Source of the DNA: Acidobacteriota bacterium
Lineage (GTDB): Bacteria; Acidobacteriota; Terriglobia; Acidiferrales; UBA7541
NCBI GenBank assembly: GCA_013287135.1
Contig: JABDEK010000006.1
Span: forward strand, 1 to 64,000
DNA: 64,000 nucleotides
Direction: 5' to 3'
Each line of letters starts with the position of its first letter. Positions within the stretch are counted from its first letter, which is position 1. Below are positions 1 to 8,693 of the stretch, in pieces. The position numbers were made by a program, and so were the translations under genes. The notes under the pieces are model-generated. The model made no database searches, was not told the origin of the DNA, and saw only the letters and a list, made by a program, of their open reading frames with translations.

Positions 1-231
1 GATGTTGCAGGGCCGATTCCCCTGCCGACGGTGATTAACCGCTGGACGGTTTTGCGCTCACCGCACGTGGACAAGAAGTCGCGCGAGCAGTTTGAAATGC
101 GCACGCACAAGCGGTTGATCGACATTCTCGATCCGACGCCGGATACCGTGGACGCTTTGATGAAGCTCGATTTGCCTCCAGGTGTGGACGTCGAGATTAA
201 GGCTTTTGGTCGGGAGCACGTGGGCAAGTAG
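1..231 (+). CDS. rpsJ: 30S ribosomal protein S10 (uS10), 5' truncated by window edge
   Basis: C-terminal 76 residues of uS10, a 30S head protein that also acts as NusE in transcription antitermination. The frame is open from base 1, so about the first quarter of the protein lies outside the window. Landmarks are [21 protein letters not shown] and the ending FGREHVGK. It is the first gene of the classic S10 operon order, and rplC follows after 38 bases on the same strand. The identification rests on near-universal motifs and on the gene order. Confidence 0.98.
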   Translation, partial: DVAGPIPLPTVINRWTVLRSPHVDKKSREQFEMRTHKRLIDILDPTPDTVDALMKLDLPPGVDVEIKAFGREHVGK

Positions 232-269
232 CAGGCGCGAAATAAAACGCGAAGGAAAGAGCGAACGAA

Positions 270-911
270 ATGGCCGTTAACGGAATACTCGGAATAAAAT
301 TAGGGATGACCCAGGTTTTTGCCGAAGACGGCGCCGCTGTTCCTTGCACCGTTCTGCAAGCGGGGCCGTGTGTGGTCGTTCAGCGACGGACTAAAGATAA
401 AGATGGCTACGATGCGGTGCAGTTGGGGTTGGTGGAATTCATCAAGCCACAACGCGTGAACAAGGCTCGAACCGGTCATTTCAAAAAGGCTGGCGTGGCT
501 CCTCTGCGATATCTCGGCGAATTTCGCATCGAGGATTCGAAGGATGAGGCGAAACCCGGCGACCGCGTGCTAGTGGACAATTTTAAGATTGGCGAGTTTG
601 TAGATGTTACCGGCGTCAGCAAGGGTAAGGGATTTCAGGGCGGCGTAAAACGCTGGCACTTCCGCGGCGGCGACGCTTCACACGGATCCATGTTTCACCG
701 CGCTCCGGGCGGCATTGGCGCCAGTTCATTTCCTTCACGCGTGTGGCCTGGCCAGCATTTTCCGGGACACATGGGACATGAACGCAAGACGTCCAAGAAT
801 TTGCGTGTGGTAAAAATCGATTCAGAAGAAAACTTGCTGCTGGTTTGCGGCGCGGTTCCTGGCCCGGCCGGCAGATACATTTTCATACGCAAGGCCAAAG
901 CGGCCCTGTAG
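270..911 (+). CDS. rplC: 50S ribosomal protein L3 (uL3)
   Basis: 213 residues, the usual length for uL3, an early-assembling 23S-binding protein near the peptidyl transferase centre. The N terminus [13 protein letters not shown] and the long central loop with [16 protein letters not shown] and GHMGHE are diagnostic. In the loop the residues after GGIG are A-S-S-F, so the glutamine that PrmB methylates in enterobacteria appears absent; this is common outside that group. A purine-rich stretch (aaggaaagagcg) precedes the ATG. rplD follows after 10 bases. Confidence 0.98.
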   Translation: MAVNGILGIKLGMTQVFAEDGAAVPCTVLQAGPCVVVQRRTKDKDGYDAVQLGLVEFIKPQRVNKARTGHFKKAGVAPLRYLGEFRIEDSKDEAKPGDRVLVDNFKIGEFVDVTGVSKGKGFQGGVKRWHFRGGDASHGSMFHRAPGGIGASSFPSRVWPGQHFPGHMGHERKTSKNLRVVKIDSEENLLLVCGAVPGPAGRYIFIRKAKAAL

Positions 912-921
912 AGAGACGACG

Positions 922-1758
922 ATGCCAGTTGCGGACGTAAAAAATCTCGAAGGCAAGAAAATCGGCACGGTTGAGCTGGCCGACGATGTGTTTGGCGTGA
1001 AGGTGAACGCGCATTTGCTGCATGAAGCGGTGCGGCATTACCTCGCGAGCAAGCATGCCGGAACGCACAAGACGAAAGACAAGAGCGAAGTAAGCGGTTC
1101 TGGACGCAAGCTTTGGAAGCAGAAGGGAACTGGCCGCGCTCGCGTTGGCTCGATTCGTTCGCCTCTCTGGCGGCATGGCGGCACGGTACACGGCCCAACG
1201 CCGCGCAGCTACTCCTATGCGCTGCCGAAGAAAATGATTATCGGCGCGCTGCGTTCGGCGCTTTCGTCAAAGCTGGCTGAGCAGAAAATAACGATTGTCG
1301 ATGCCTGGGAGCTCGAATCGCACAAGACAAAAGCGTTTCGGCAAGCGCTGACCAAGCTCGATAAGGAAACACCTTCGATTCTGTTGGTGGACAATAGTTC
1401 GAACGTGAATCTTGAGCGCGCAAGCCGTAATATCGACGGGCTGACGCTGGTACCGACGAATGGTCTGGAAGCATACGATTTGCTGCGACACGATCATTTA
1501 ATGATGTCACGTGAAGCAGCCGTGAAGCTGAGCCGAGCGCTATCTCCGAATCCGCAGGGACAGGAAGAGCCGATCCAGATTCAGCCGGCGCCGGGAGCGT
1601 CTTCAAAACAAGCAGCTGCCGAAAAGACCGAGCACCCTAAGCCGGCCGCAAAAGCACATTCAAAAACAGAGCCGGCACCGAAAGCCGCTAAGAAACACGC
1701 GGCTGCAAAGAAAGAAAAGCCGAAAGCAAAGTCCAAGCCCAAGGCCAAAAAGGAATAG
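922..1758 (+). CDS. rplD: 50S ribosomal protein L4 (uL4) with long basic C-terminal tail
   Basis: uL4 lines the exit tunnel and in some bacteria represses its own operon. Residues 1-205 carry the normal fold: the extended loop with GSGRKLWKQKGTGRAR and the TPRSYSYALPKK segment. At 278 residues it is about 70 longer than usual. The extra part (from about residue 207) is a low-complexity Lys/Ala/Pro/Glu tail ending in AKKE, likely disordered and RNA-binding. Only three bases separate it from rplW, so the two are probably translationally coupled. Confidence 0.97.
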   Translation: MPVADVKNLEGKKIGTVELADDVFGVKVNAHLLHEAVRHYLASKHAGTHKTKDKSEVSGSGRKLWKQKGTGRARVGSIRSPLWRHGGTVHGPTPRSYSYALPKKMIIGALRSALSSKLAEQKITIVDAWELESHKTKAFRQALTKLDKETPSILLVDNSSNVNLERASRNIDGLTLVPTNGLEAYDLLRHDHLMMSREAAVKLSRALSPNPQGQEEPIQIQPAPGASSKQAAAEKTEHPKPAAKAHSKTEPAPKAAKKHAAAKKEKPKAKSKPKAKKE

Positions 1759-1761
1759 GCG

Positions 1762-2058
1762 ATGGATACCAGGCTTTATCAAGTGATTAAGCGGCCCATC
1801 ATTACTGAGAAGGGCCTCGGTGTGAAGGAAACTCAGCACACGGTGGTATTCGAAGTCGCGTCAGATGCCACCAAGACGGAAATCAAGGAAGCGGTACAGC
1901 GAGTTTTTAAAGTAAAGGTGGATCACGTTCGCACGGCAAATTTTCACGGAAAGTTCCGCCGCCGCGGCCGCGCCGAAGGTTTCCGGAGCGATTGGAAGAA
2001 AGCGTACGTCCGGCTGGCTGAAGGCGAAAAAATGATCGAGTACGCCGACAATATTTAG
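1762..2058 (+). CDS. rplW: 50S ribosomal protein L23 (uL23)
   Basis: 98 residues, the normal length. uL23 sits at the tunnel exit and is the docking site for trigger factor and SRP; the trigger factor gene is also in this window at 51774-53063. Landmarks are YQVIKRPIITEKG near the N terminus, EIKEAVQRVFKVKV in the middle and KFRRRGRAEGF in the exposed loop. The ATG lies three bases after the rplD stop. A 49-base spacer with a purine-rich Shine-Dalgarno (gctagaggaagc) leads to rplB. Confidence 0.98.
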   Translation: MDTRLYQVIKRPIITEKGLGVKETQHTVVFEVASDATKTEIKEAVQRVFKVKVDHVRTANFHGKFRRRGRAEGFRSDWKKAYVRLAEGEKMIEYADNI

Positions 2059-2107
2059 TTTCGATAGTGATTGAGCAAGAGAGTTCAGGAAGTAGCTAGA
2101 GGAAGCA

Positions 2108-2929
2108 ATGCCATTAAAAACATTTAAACCATACACGCCGGCAAGACGTTTTCTCACTATGCTCGATAAGAGCGAGATAACCAAGCAGACGCCGGAAAAA
2201 TCGCTGGTGGAATCGAAGAAGCGCACCGGCGGCCGCAACGCTCAGGGCGAAATCACTTCCTGGCACCGCGGTGGTGGGCACGCTCGCAAGTATCGCAATA
2301 TCGATTTCCGGCGCGACAAGACAGGCATTCCGGCGAAGGTTGCGTCGATTGAGTACGACCCAAACCGGTCTTCGCGAATCGCTCTGCTGCATTACGCGGA
2401 TGGCGAGAAACGTTACATTCTGCAGCCTGTAGGTTTGGAAGTAGGCATGACGGTTCAGAACGGGGAAGGCGCGGACATTCTCCCGGGCAATGCAATGAAG
2501 TTCCGGCACATTCCGCCCGGCACGATGGTCCACAATCTTGAGCTTTTTCCGGGCAAAGGCGGCCAGGTAGTTCGCGCCGCCGGCGGTGCAGCGCAGCTTT
2601 TGAGCAAAGAAGGCGATCTTGCGCTGGTGAAGCTACCTTCCGGAGAAGTCCGGAGGTTCAGCGTGGAGTGCATGGCTACCATCGGCCAACTTGGAAACCT
2701 GGATCACGAGAACGTGACCTACGGAAAAGCTGGCCGCACGCGATGGCACGGCAAGCGTCCTACGGTTCGCGGCGTGGCGATGAATCCTGTTGATCACCCG
2801 CACGGGGGCGGTGAGGGCCGCGTGAAGGGAAACCATCCGCAAACTCCTTGGGGTTTTCCGACTCTTGGTGCGAAAACGCGAAAGAAGCGCAAGAGCAGCA
2901 GAATGATCGAACAGCGACGTAATCCGTAA
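2108..2929 (+). CDS. rplB: 50S ribosomal protein L2 (uL2)
   Basis: 273 residues, the standard length. uL2 bridges the subunits and is needed for peptidyl transfer. The N terminus [14 protein letters not shown], the RNA-binding core GGGHARKYR and the conserved C-terminal HPHGGGEGR with its catalytic-centre histidine are all intact, followed by a basic tail ending in EQRRNP. In nearly all bacteria the next gene is rpsS. Here an extra reading frame starts 14 bases downstream and separates the two. Confidence 0.98.
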   Translation: MPLKTFKPYTPARRFLTMLDKSEITKQTPEKSLVESKKRTGGRNAQGEITSWHRGGGHARKYRNIDFRRDKTGIPAKVASIEYDPNRSSRIALLHYADGEKRYILQPVGLEVGMTVQNGEGADILPGNAMKFRHIPPGTMVHNLELFPGKGGQVVRAAGGAAQLLSKEGDLALVKLPSGEVRRFSVECMATIGQLGNLDHENVTYGKAGRTRWHGKRPTVRGVAMNPVDHPHGGGEGRVKGNHPQTPWGFPTLGAKTRKKRKSSRMIEQRRNP

Positions 2930-2943
2930 GCTAGGACAGAAAT

Positions 2944-3294
2944 ATGAACCTGGCGCGGCGAAGAACAGAGAGCAACCTTATGACAGCCACTCGAGCAAGT
3001 CGACGTTCAGCACGTCGAACAACACGGCGCCCGGCGCGCGCGCGGAAATCTATCGCTCGGCGTGCAGCGAAGCCGGTAGTAAAAGTAGTTTCTAAGCTAG
3101 TGCCAGCACCGCAAGTGCAACTGCGGTTGTGCAAGACGGGCTGGGCAGTGATTGTAGAAAAGATTCCAAATGCACAAGGGACTCGTTTTGTGTGCCCCTT
3201 CTGCCCGCTTTCGCACCGCGTCTCTGGCCCGGTGCGTGGATTCAAGAAAATGCGTCGCGCGCAATGGATCAAGCTGCGCCGCGTGGAGGAGTAG
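2944..3294 (+). CDS. unrecognised basic protein inserted between rplB and rpsS
   Basis: 116 residues; I do not recognise the family. Residues 1-46 are extremely Arg/Ala/Lys rich and probably disordered. Residues 58-116 look folded and hold C63, a C84-P-F-C87 pair and H91, which together could bind zinc, followed by a basic end. The ATG at 2944 has an AGGA-type Shine-Dalgarno 8-9 bases upstream; an alternative ATG at 2980 lacks one. The 14-base and 8-base gaps to rplB and rpsS place it firmly inside the operon, so a ribosome-associated role is my inference. It could be lineage-restricted. That it is coding is supported by position and Shine-Dalgarno, not by homology. Confidence 0.75.
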   Translation: MNLARRRTESNLMTATRASRRSARRTTRRPARARKSIARRAAKPVVKVVSKLVPAPQVQLRLCKTGWAVIVEKIPNAQGTRFVCPFCPLSHRVSGPVRGFKKMRRAQWIKLRRVEE

Positions 3295-3302
3295 AAAGAC
3301 CG

Positions 3303-3656
3303 ATGCCGCGCTCGCTCAAAAAAGGACCGTTCATTGACGATCACCTGCGCGTTAAGGTGGAGGCGCTGAACACCCGCAATGAAAAGAAAGTTTTGAAGAC
3401 ATGGTCGCGCCGGTCGACGATTCTGCCGGACATGATTGGCCACACGATCGCCGTTCACAATGGAAAGAAATTTATTCCGGTGTATATCACGGAGCAGATG
3501 GTAGGGCACAAACTCGGTGAATTTTCGCCGACGCGCACCTTTAAGGGTCACGCGGTGAAGGCAGCGCTCGAAAGGGCCGCTGCGGCAGCTGCTCCGGCAG
3601 GCGCTCCCGTGGCAGGAGCCGGTGGTGGCGGTGCAGCACCGGGAACGAAGGCATAA
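3303..3656 (+). CDS. rpsS: 30S ribosomal protein S19 (uS19) with Ala/Gly-rich tail
   Basis: 117 residues. uS19 is in the 30S head and contacts S13 and the A-site tRNA. The start [15 protein letters not shown] is the classic N terminus, so the in-frame extension further upstream is not used. Residues 1-90 are canonical ([31 protein letters not shown]). The last 28 residues are an unusual Ala/Pro/Gly low-complexity tail; most uS19 proteins end near residue 93. The stop codon directly abuts the rplV ATG. Confidence 0.97.
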   Translation: MPRSLKKGPFIDDHLRVKVEALNTRNEKKVLKTWSRRSTILPDMIGHTIAVHNGKKFIPVYITEQMVGHKLGEFSPTRTFKGHAVKAALERAAAAAAPAGAPVAGAGGGGAAPGTKA

Positions 3657-4172
3657 ATGATGGCAACTGCGATTCAAGCTTCAACGCAAATTGAGGGAGT
3701 GGCAAAAGCGCGATACATCCGCGTGTCGCCACAAAAGGCGCGGCTGGTGATCGATCTGATTCGCGGTGTGCGCGCCGAAGAAGCGCTGCACACTTTGCGT
3801 TTTACGAAGAAGCGCGTGGCGAAGGAAATCGAGAAAACGTTGCGCAGCGCCATCGCGAATGCCGAACGCAAAGCAGAAGACTCTGGCGAATCGCTGGATG
3901 TGGACGCGCTGTTCGTGACTCGCTGTTACGTGAACGAAGGGCCGCGGTGGAAGCGTATGCGTCCGGCGCCGATGGGCCGTGGATTTCGATACCAGAAGCG
4001 TACGGCACATATTGTGGTGGAAGTAGCCGAGCATCACCGCGCCGCTGCGGATCGAGTAGCAGCCGCCGCGGAAGAAGCGCAAGCTTCCAAGGGCGTCCGC
4101 GGAGCAGTTCGCAAGGCTCGCAAGGCTTTTGAGCAACGCGCCAAGCAGCAGAAACCGAAAAAGAAGAAGTAG
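3657..4172 (+). CDS. rplV: 50S ribosomal protein L22 (uL22) with basic C-terminal extension
   Basis: 171 residues against the usual 110-115. uL22 lines the exit tunnel, and its beta-hairpin is where macrolide resistance mutations fall. Canonical parts are AKARYIRVSPQKARLVIDLIR near the N terminus and RMRPAPMGRGFRYQKRTAH in the hairpin region. After about residue 125 comes an Ala/Lys/Arg-rich extension ending in KPKKKK. A second ATG three bases in is also possible. The stop codon overlaps the Shine-Dalgarno of rpsC. Confidence 0.97.
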   Translation: MMATAIQASTQIEGVAKARYIRVSPQKARLVIDLIRGVRAEEALHTLRFTKKRVAKEIEKTLRSAIANAERKAEDSGESLDVDALFVTRCYVNEGPRWKRMRPAPMGRGFRYQKRTAHIVVEVAEHHRAAADRVAAAAEEAQASKGVRGAVRKARKAFEQRAKQQKPKKKK

Positions 4173-4176
4173 GAGG
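4171..4176 (+). promoter_or_regulatory. Shine-Dalgarno AGGAGG fixing the TTG start of rpsC
   Basis: A perfect AGGAGG overlaps the rplV stop codon and lies five bases before the TTG at 4182. It decides that rpsC starts with TTG, since there is no ATG in a suitable position. Termination of rplV on top of this site suggests coupled translation. Confidence 0.85.
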
Positions 4177-4181
4177 ATCGT

Positions 4182-4844
4182 TTGGGTCAGAAAACACATC
4201 CGTACGGTTTTCGGCTGGGCTACAACAAAGTCTGGAAGTCACGCTGGTTCGCCAAGCGCGATTACGCTGACTTGCTGTATGAAGACATCCAGCTTCGCAA
4301 GCAGCTGAAAGATCGTCTGAAATCGGCCGGCATCAGCGGTATAGATGTGGAACGCGCCGCGAATAAGCTGGTGGTGCGGATTTACACCGCGCGTCCTGGA
4401 ATCATCATCGGGCGCAAGGGTTCGGAAATCGACAAGCTGAAGAGCGAAGTGCAGAAGCGCACCAAGCGCGAAGTACACATAGACATCCAGGAAGTGCATC
4501 GCCCCGAACTCGACGCTCAGCTCGTTGCCGAGTCGATTGCACTACAGCTAGAAAAGCGCGTGGCCTTCAGGCGCGCGATGCGCAAGGCGGTTGACTCCGC
4601 TCTGCGTTTCGGTTGCAAAGGCATCAAGGTTCGTGTAGCGGGCCGGTTGAATGGCGCCGAAATCGCGCGAAAAGAGTGGTATCTGCAAGGCCGGTTGCCG
4701 TTGCAGACGTTGCGCGCGGACATTGATTTTGGCACTGCCGAGGCGCACACGACGTACGGCGTGATCGGCGTAAAGTGCTGGATCTATCAGGGCGAGAAAA
4801 TTCCGCAACGCGGCGGAAAAACTGGAACAACCAGCGAAGTTTAG
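4182..4844 (+). CDS. rpsC: 30S ribosomal protein S3 (uS3)
   Basis: 220 residues, the normal length. uS3 forms part of the mRNA entry channel and helicase centre of the 30S subunit. It begins with TTG read as Met ([16 protein letters not shown]), supported by the AGGAGG five bases upstream. The type-2 KH domain is visible around residues 60-90 with the motif [13 protein letters not shown]. The C-terminal domain has [12 protein letters not shown] and the TTYGVIGVK segment. rplP follows after 25 bases. Confidence 0.98.
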   Translation: MGQKTHPYGFRLGYNKVWKSRWFAKRDYADLLYEDIQLRKQLKDRLKSAGISGIDVERAANKLVVRIYTARPGIIIGRKGSEIDKLKSEVQKRTKREVHIDIQEVHRPELDAQLVAESIALQLEKRVAFRRAMRKAVDSALRFGCKGIKVRVAGRLNGAEIARKEWYLQGRLPLQTLRADIDFGTAEAHTTYGVIGVKCWIYQGEKIPQRGGKTGTTSEV

Positions 4845-4869
4845 AGCTTGAGGAAACGGACAAAATATC

Positions 4870-5286
4870 ATGTTGATGCCGAAAAAAGTTAAGTACCGCA
4901 AGCAGCAGCGCGGGCGGCGTAGCGGAAAAGCGTGGCGCGGAGGCGCGCTGGCGTTCGGTGAATACGGATTAAAAGCGATGGAGCCGGCCTGGATTACCGA
5001 CCGGCAAATCGAAGCGGCGCGCGTTGCAATCACTCGATTCATTAAGCGCGGCGGAAAGCTTTGGATTCGCATATTTCCGGACAAGCCGTTTACCAAGAAG
5101 CCGGCTGAAACTCGCATGGGTAAGGGCAAAGGGCCACCGGAGCATTGGGTGGCGGTGGTGAAACCGGGCAGAGTGATGTTTGAGATGGCGGGTGTGGATC
5201 TTGCGGCGGCTAGGGAAGCTATGGCGCTTGCGTCCCACAAGCTGCCGATTCGAACGAAGTTTGTAAGCCGGGCGGAGGAACTGTAA
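4870..5286 (+). CDS. rplP: 50S ribosomal protein L16 (uL16)
   Basis: 138 residues, the normal length. uL16 organises the A-site region of the 50S subunit and is a late assembly protein. The N terminus [16 protein letters not shown] is typical; the first ATG is kept because many uL16 proteins share the MLMP start, with a second ATG six bases in. [20 protein letters not shown] marks the conserved basic loop. The stop codon is directly followed by the rpmC ATG. Confidence 0.98.
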   Translation: MLMPKKVKYRKQQRGRRSGKAWRGGALAFGEYGLKAMEPAWITDRQIEAARVAITRFIKRGGKLWIRIFPDKPFTKKPAETRMGKGKGPPEHWVAVVKPGRVMFEMAGVDLAAAREAMALASHKLPIRTKFVSRAEEL

Positions 5287-5490
5287 ATGGCTGCGCGTGC
5301 TCAGAAATTGCGCGAGATGAATCATAGCGAGCTCGAAGTGCAGCAGCAGGAGCTCTCCGAGCAGATTTTCCGCTTGCGATTCCAACTCTCCACCGGCCAA
5401 TCCGAAGGATTGAAGAAATTGCGTGAAGCGAAGCGAGATCTGGCGCGGGTGAAGACTCTGCTACACGAGACCGAATTGAGGAAGGCGTAA
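5287..5490 (+). CDS. rpmC: 50S ribosomal protein L29 (uL29)
   Basis: 67 residues, the usual size for this two-helix protein at the tunnel exit beside L23. The helix-hairpin pattern with [19 protein letters not shown] and [11 protein letters not shown] is characteristic. It starts immediately after the rplP stop and its own TAA shares one base with the rpsQ ATG, so L16, L29 and S17 are almost certainly translated as a coupled set. Confidence 0.97.
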   Translation: MAARAQKLREMNHSELEVQQQELSEQIFRLRFQLSTGQSEGLKKLREAKRDLARVKTLLHETELRKA

Positions 5491-5792
5491 TGGCAAACGA
5501 ATCACAAGCAGGGGCTGCAGCCGTTCAACAGGGTGCACGTGGAGTGCGCCAGGAACTAACCGGCGTAGTTACCAGCGCGAAGATGCAAAAAACGATTGTG
5601 GTGAAGGTTATTCGCGCCGTTCAGCACCCGCTGTATCAACGAGTTGTACGGCATTCGAAAAAGTATTACGCGCACGATGAAACCGGTGAAGCACGGGTAG
5701 GCGATACAGTTCGAATCGTTTCTACGCGGCCGCTTTCAAAATTGAAGCGCTGGCGGCTTCAAGAAGTAATCGCGCGATCAACTCGCGCTTAA
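5490..5792 (+). CDS. rpsQ: 30S ribosomal protein S17 (uS17)
   Basis: 100 residues. uS17 is a primary 16S-binding protein with an OB fold. The core [40 protein letters not shown] and [20 protein letters not shown] is canonical. About 18 extra N-terminal residues (Ala/Gln-rich) precede it compared with short family members; these may be real, since the ATG overlaps the rpmC stop. Together with L29 it closes the S10 operon; the next genes belong to the spc set. Confidence 0.97.
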   Translation: MANESQAGAAAVQQGARGVRQELTGVVTSAKMQKTIVVKVIRAVQHPLYQRVVRHSKKYYAHDETGEARVGDTVRIVSTRPLSKLKRWRLQEVIARSTRA

Positions 5793-5829
5793 TCGAAGTA
5801 AGGAATCGTATGAAGGGAGCACGACGATC

Positions 5830-6198
5830 ATGGTTCAGATGCGGACATGGCTGACGGTGGCCGACAATTCAGGCGCGCGTCAGTTGACCTGCATTCTTCC
5901 TGTGGGAGGAGATGCAGGATTGGTTGCCGGTCTCGGCGACATAATTACAGCCGCCGTGAAGGAAGCGACACCTGACAGCCAGGTGAAGAAGGGTAAGGTG
6001 GTGCGAGCAGTGGTGGTGCGCACCAGGAAAGAGCAGCGCCGAAGGGATGGTACTTACATCCGGTTTGACGACAACGCTGCCGTGCTAATTAACGATGCGG
6101 GCGAGCCGATCGGGACGCGCGTTTTCGGGCCAGTGGCCCGCGAGCTGCGCGATAAGAAGTTCACCAAGATCATTTCGCTCGCTCCGGAAGTGTGGTAG
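5830..6198 (+). CDS. rplN: 50S ribosomal protein L14 (uL14)
   Basis: 122 residues, the exact usual length. uL14 lies at the subunit interface and binds ribosome silencing factor and translation GTPases. Landmarks are [38 protein letters not shown] and [26 protein letters not shown] 37-base spacer from rpsQ carries a ggaag/gggagc Shine-Dalgarno and marks the start of the spc gene set. rplX begins two bases after its stop. Confidence 0.98.
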   Translation: MVQMRTWLTVADNSGARQLTCILPVGGDAGLVAGLGDIITAAVKEATPDSQVKKGKVVRAVVVRTRKEQRRRDGTYIRFDDNAAVLINDAGEPIGTRVFGPVARELRDKKFTKIISLAPEVW

Positions 6199-6200
6199 CG

Positions 6201-6548
6201 ATGAGAGAACCTAAAGAAAAACCAGCAGCGCATGGCATTCGCCACGGCGACACGGTCAAGGTAATGGCAGGACGCTCGAAGGGCAAAAGCGGGAAAGTGC
6301 TGTCCGTGAATCTGTGGAAGAGCACAGTGACGGTGGAGCACGCAAACATCATCAAGCGGCACACCCGGCCGAACCCGTCGAAGAATATCAAAGGCGGCAT
6401 CTTGGAACGCGAAGGACCAATTCATGTTTCCAACGTGATGCTGGTCTGCCCCGGTTGCGGCAAGCATACCCGTGCAGGACATACGACGCTGCCGGACGGC
6501 GCTAAAGTTCGCACTTGCCGCCGTTGCGACACGACTTTTGAGAGCTAG
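6201..6548 (+). CDS. rplX: 50S ribosomal protein L24 (uL24), zinc-ribbon form
   Basis: 115 residues. uL24 initiates 50S assembly. The KOW motif region (GIRHGDTVKVMAGRSKGKSGKVLSV) is at residues 13-37. The C-terminal part holds two Cys pairs, CPGC and CRRC, in place of the acidic residues seen in E. coli, so this is a zinc-binding form. I chose ATG 6201: an in-frame GTG at 6192 overlaps rplN, whereas the ggaag motif at 6186-6190 is correctly spaced only for 6201. Confidence 0.97.
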   Translation: MREPKEKPAAHGIRHGDTVKVMAGRSKGKSGKVLSVNLWKSTVTVEHANIIKRHTRPNPSKNIKGGILEREGPIHVSNVMLVCPGCGKHTRAGHTTLPDGAKVRTCRRCDTTFES

Positions 6549-6563
6549 AGGCAAAGAGACGAA

Positions 6564-7106
6564 ATGATTACGCGTTTGCACGAAAAATATCGCAAAGAGG
6601 CCATCCCGGCGCTTTCCAAGCGATTCGGGTACAACAACACCATGGCGGTCCCCCGCGTGTCGAAGGTGACGGTGAACATCGGCTTGGGCGAGGCCAGCGC
6701 GAACGTGAAGCTACTCGACACCGCCGTGGCTGAACTCGGCCAAATCGCCGGACAAAAGCCGGTAATCACGCGCGCCAAGAAGTCGATCGCGAATTTCAAA
6801 ATTCGCAAAGGCATGCCCATCGGTTGCATGGTCACTTTGCGGGGCGAGCGCATGTACGAATTTCTGGATCGGCTCTCCGCCATCGTGCTGCCCCGCGTTC
6901 GCGACTTTAAAGGACTGGCGCCGAATTCGTTTGATGGCCGGGGCAACTACACCATCGGAATCAAAGACCAACTGGTTTTCCCGGAGATCGATTACACCCG
7001 GGTAGACAAAATCAAGGGCATGAATGTCACCATAACCACTACGGCGAGAAATGACGAAGAAGGACGCGAGCTGTTGAAACTGCTCGGTGTTCCGTTCAGG
7101 GCTTAA
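6564..7106 (+). CDS. rplE: 50S ribosomal protein L5 (uL5)
   Basis: 180 residues, the normal length. uL5 binds 5S rRNA in the central protuberance and contacts S13 across the interface. Landmarks are [17 protein letters not shown], the [11 protein letters not shown] strand, [28 protein letters not shown] sequence and the ending [16 protein letters not shown]. rpsZ follows after 15 bases behind an aaggaga-like Shine-Dalgarno. Confidence 0.98.
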   Translation: MITRLHEKYRKEAIPALSKRFGYNNTMAVPRVSKVTVNIGLGEASANVKLLDTAVAELGQIAGQKPVITRAKKSIANFKIRKGMPIGCMVTLRGERMYEFLDRLSAIVLPRVRDFKGLAPNSFDGRGNYTIGIKDQLVFPEIDYTRVDKIKGMNVTITTTARNDEEGRELLKLLGVPFRA

Positions 7107-7121
7107 GGAGACCAAAGAAGC

Positions 7122-7307
7122 ATGGCGCGTACCAGTCAGTTCGCGAAAATGAAGCGGAAGTTGAAATACAAGATCCGCAAGCGGAACCGTTGCCGCATCT
7201 GCGGACGCCCGCGCGGTTTTCTGCGCAAATTTGAATTGTGCCGCATCTGTTTCCGCGGCCACGCGCTCAAGGGAGAAATTCCCGGCGTGGTGAAGGCAAG
7301 TTGGTAA
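7122..7307 (+). CDS. rpsZ: 30S ribosomal protein S14, short zinc-binding type (uS14)
   Basis: 61 residues, the length of the short zinc-dependent uS14 class and not the about 100-residue enterobacterial type. The zinc site is visible as [10 protein letters not shown] and CRICFRG, four cysteines in two C-x2-C pairs. It ends [12 protein letters not shown], the standard ending of this class. It lies between L5 and S8 as expected in the spc set. Confidence 0.98.
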   Translation: MARTSQFAKMKRKLKYKIRKRNRCRICGRPRGFLRKFELCRICFRGHALKGEIPGVVKASW

Positions 7308-7317
7308 GGAAGGAAGA

Positions 7318-7716
7318 ATGACCACTGATCCCATCGCTGATTTGTTGACTCGCATTCGAAACGCTTCGACCGCCAAGCACTCGCGCGTGGATATGCCGTC
7401 TTCGAAACTGAAAATAGAGTTTGCGCGCATTTTGAAAGAAGAAGGCTACCTGGCGAATTACAAAGTAGTGGAAGAGCAAAAAGGAAAGAAAACCCTGCGC
7501 TGCTTTTTGCGCTACACACCGGACCGACGCCCGGTGATCACGGACCTCAAGCGCGTCTCGAGGCCCGGATCAAGGCGCTACGTCGCGAAGACTGGAATTC
7601 GTCCCGTAGTTGGCGGAATGGGAATATCGATATTGTCCACACCCCGCGGTTTGATGACCGGCCAGTCAGCGCGCAAGGCGGGCGTTGGCGGCGAATTGAT
7701 GTGCGAAGTTTGGTAG
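7318..7716 (+). CDS. rpsH: 30S ribosomal protein S8 (uS8)
   Basis: 132 residues, the normal length. uS8 binds the central domain of 16S rRNA and in E. coli represses the spc operon. Landmarks are TDPIADLLTRIRNA at the N terminus, the middle RVSRPGSRRYV and the C-terminal GISILSTPRGLMTGQSARKAGVGGE. rplF follows after 33 bases. Confidence 0.98.
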   Translation: MTTDPIADLLTRIRNASTAKHSRVDMPSSKLKIEFARILKEEGYLANYKVVEEQKGKKTLRCFLRYTPDRRPVITDLKRVSRPGSRRYVAKTGIRPVVGGMGISILSTPRGLMTGQSARKAGVGGELMCEVW

Positions 7717-7749
7717 GAATTCTAGCCATTACAAGGATTTGAGAGAGCT

Positions 7750-8292
7750 ATGTCGCGAATTGGAAACAAGATCATTCCGGTGCCCTCGGGCGTGAAGATA
7801 CAGATCAAAGATGGCGCCGTGGACGTGCAAGGTCCGAAAGGCAAGATGCACGTAAACGTGCCCGGCGGGATCACCTTCGAGCAGAAGGACGGCACGCTCA
7901 TTGCCAAGCGCCAATCGGAAGAACAGCGCGCATTGCACGGCCTCGCGCGCGCACTAGTTGCTAACGCGGTAACCGGAGTCACCACCGGCTTCAAGAAGGA
8001 CCTGGATATCGTTGGTGTGGGATATCGCGCCGACGTGAAAGGCAAGAACGTGGTGCTAGCGCTGGGGTATTCGCATCCAATAGAGTTCCCGATCCCAGAA
8101 GGCATCGTCATCGCCATTGAAAAACAAACGCATATGTCCGTTTCGGGTGCGGATAAGAATCAGGTTGGCCAAGTAGCAGCAAATCTTCGCGCACTCCGGC
8201 CGCCCGACCCTTACAAGCAAAAAGGCATTCGCATCACTGGCGAGCGGTTGAAGAAGAAAGCGGGCAAGGCTGGCGCCAAGTCGGCGGCCTAG
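7750..8292 (+). CDS. rplF: 50S ribosomal protein L6 (uL6)
   Basis: 180 residues, the normal length. uL6 lies near the factor-binding site by the sarcin-ricin loop. It begins [17 protein letters not shown] and has the repeated two-domain fold, with VQGPKGK early and the family signature [16 protein letters not shown] at about residues 153-170. A short basic tail follows. The Shine-Dalgarno is gagag upstream of the ATG. Confidence 0.98.
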   Translation: MSRIGNKIIPVPSGVKIQIKDGAVDVQGPKGKMHVNVPGGITFEQKDGTLIAKRQSEEQRALHGLARALVANAVTGVTTGFKKDLDIVGVGYRADVKGKNVVLALGYSHPIEFPIPEGIVIAIEKQTHMSVSGADKNQVGQVAANLRALRPPDPYKQKGIRITGERLKKKAGKAGAKSAA

Positions 8293-8310
8293 GCTGGAAG
8301 GAGAACAAAC

Positions 8311-8688
8311 GTGGCAGCACCAGTTCGAAGATTATCGCGGGAAGCGCATCGCCGACGGATTCATGTGCGAACGCGACAGACGTTGGCCGGAACCTCAGAA
8401 CGTCCGCGGCTTTGCGTGCATCGCTCGTCCAAACACATTCGCGCGCAGGTTGTGGACGATCAAACCGGTAAGACGCTCGCTTCGGCCAGCTCGCTCGATG
8501 GCGAAGTTAAGAAGTCGATTAAAGGCGGCGGAAACATCGCTGCCGCAAAAGTGGTCGGTAAGGCGATTGCGGAACGCGCACGAGGCAAGGGGATCGAAAA
8601 AGTTGTTTACGATCGCGGCGGTTATCAGTATCACGGCCGAGTGAAAGCGCTCGCCGAAGCGGCCCGGGAGGCGGGCCTGAAGTTCTAA
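8311..8688 (+). CDS. rplR: 50S ribosomal protein L18 (uL18)
   Basis: 125 residues including a GTG start, placed by the ggaaggag Shine-Dalgarno 8-12 bases upstream. uL18 binds 5S rRNA together with L5. The basic N terminus, [20 protein letters not shown], and the ending [26 protein letters not shown] are canonical. rpsE starts five bases after the stop. Confidence 0.98.
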   Translation: MAAPVRRLSREAHRRRIHVRTRQTLAGTSERPRLCVHRSSKHIRAQVVDDQTGKTLASASSLDGEVKKSIKGGGNIAAAKVVGKAIAERARGKGIEKVVYDRGGYQYHGRVKALAEAAREAGLKF

Positions 8689-8693
8689 CAATT

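Noticed and set aside
3129..3302. N-terminal extension of S19 overlapping the unknown protein
   Set aside because: uS19 starts at [10 protein letters not shown] in essentially all bacteria, and the extension is in a different frame from the 116-aa gene it crosses.
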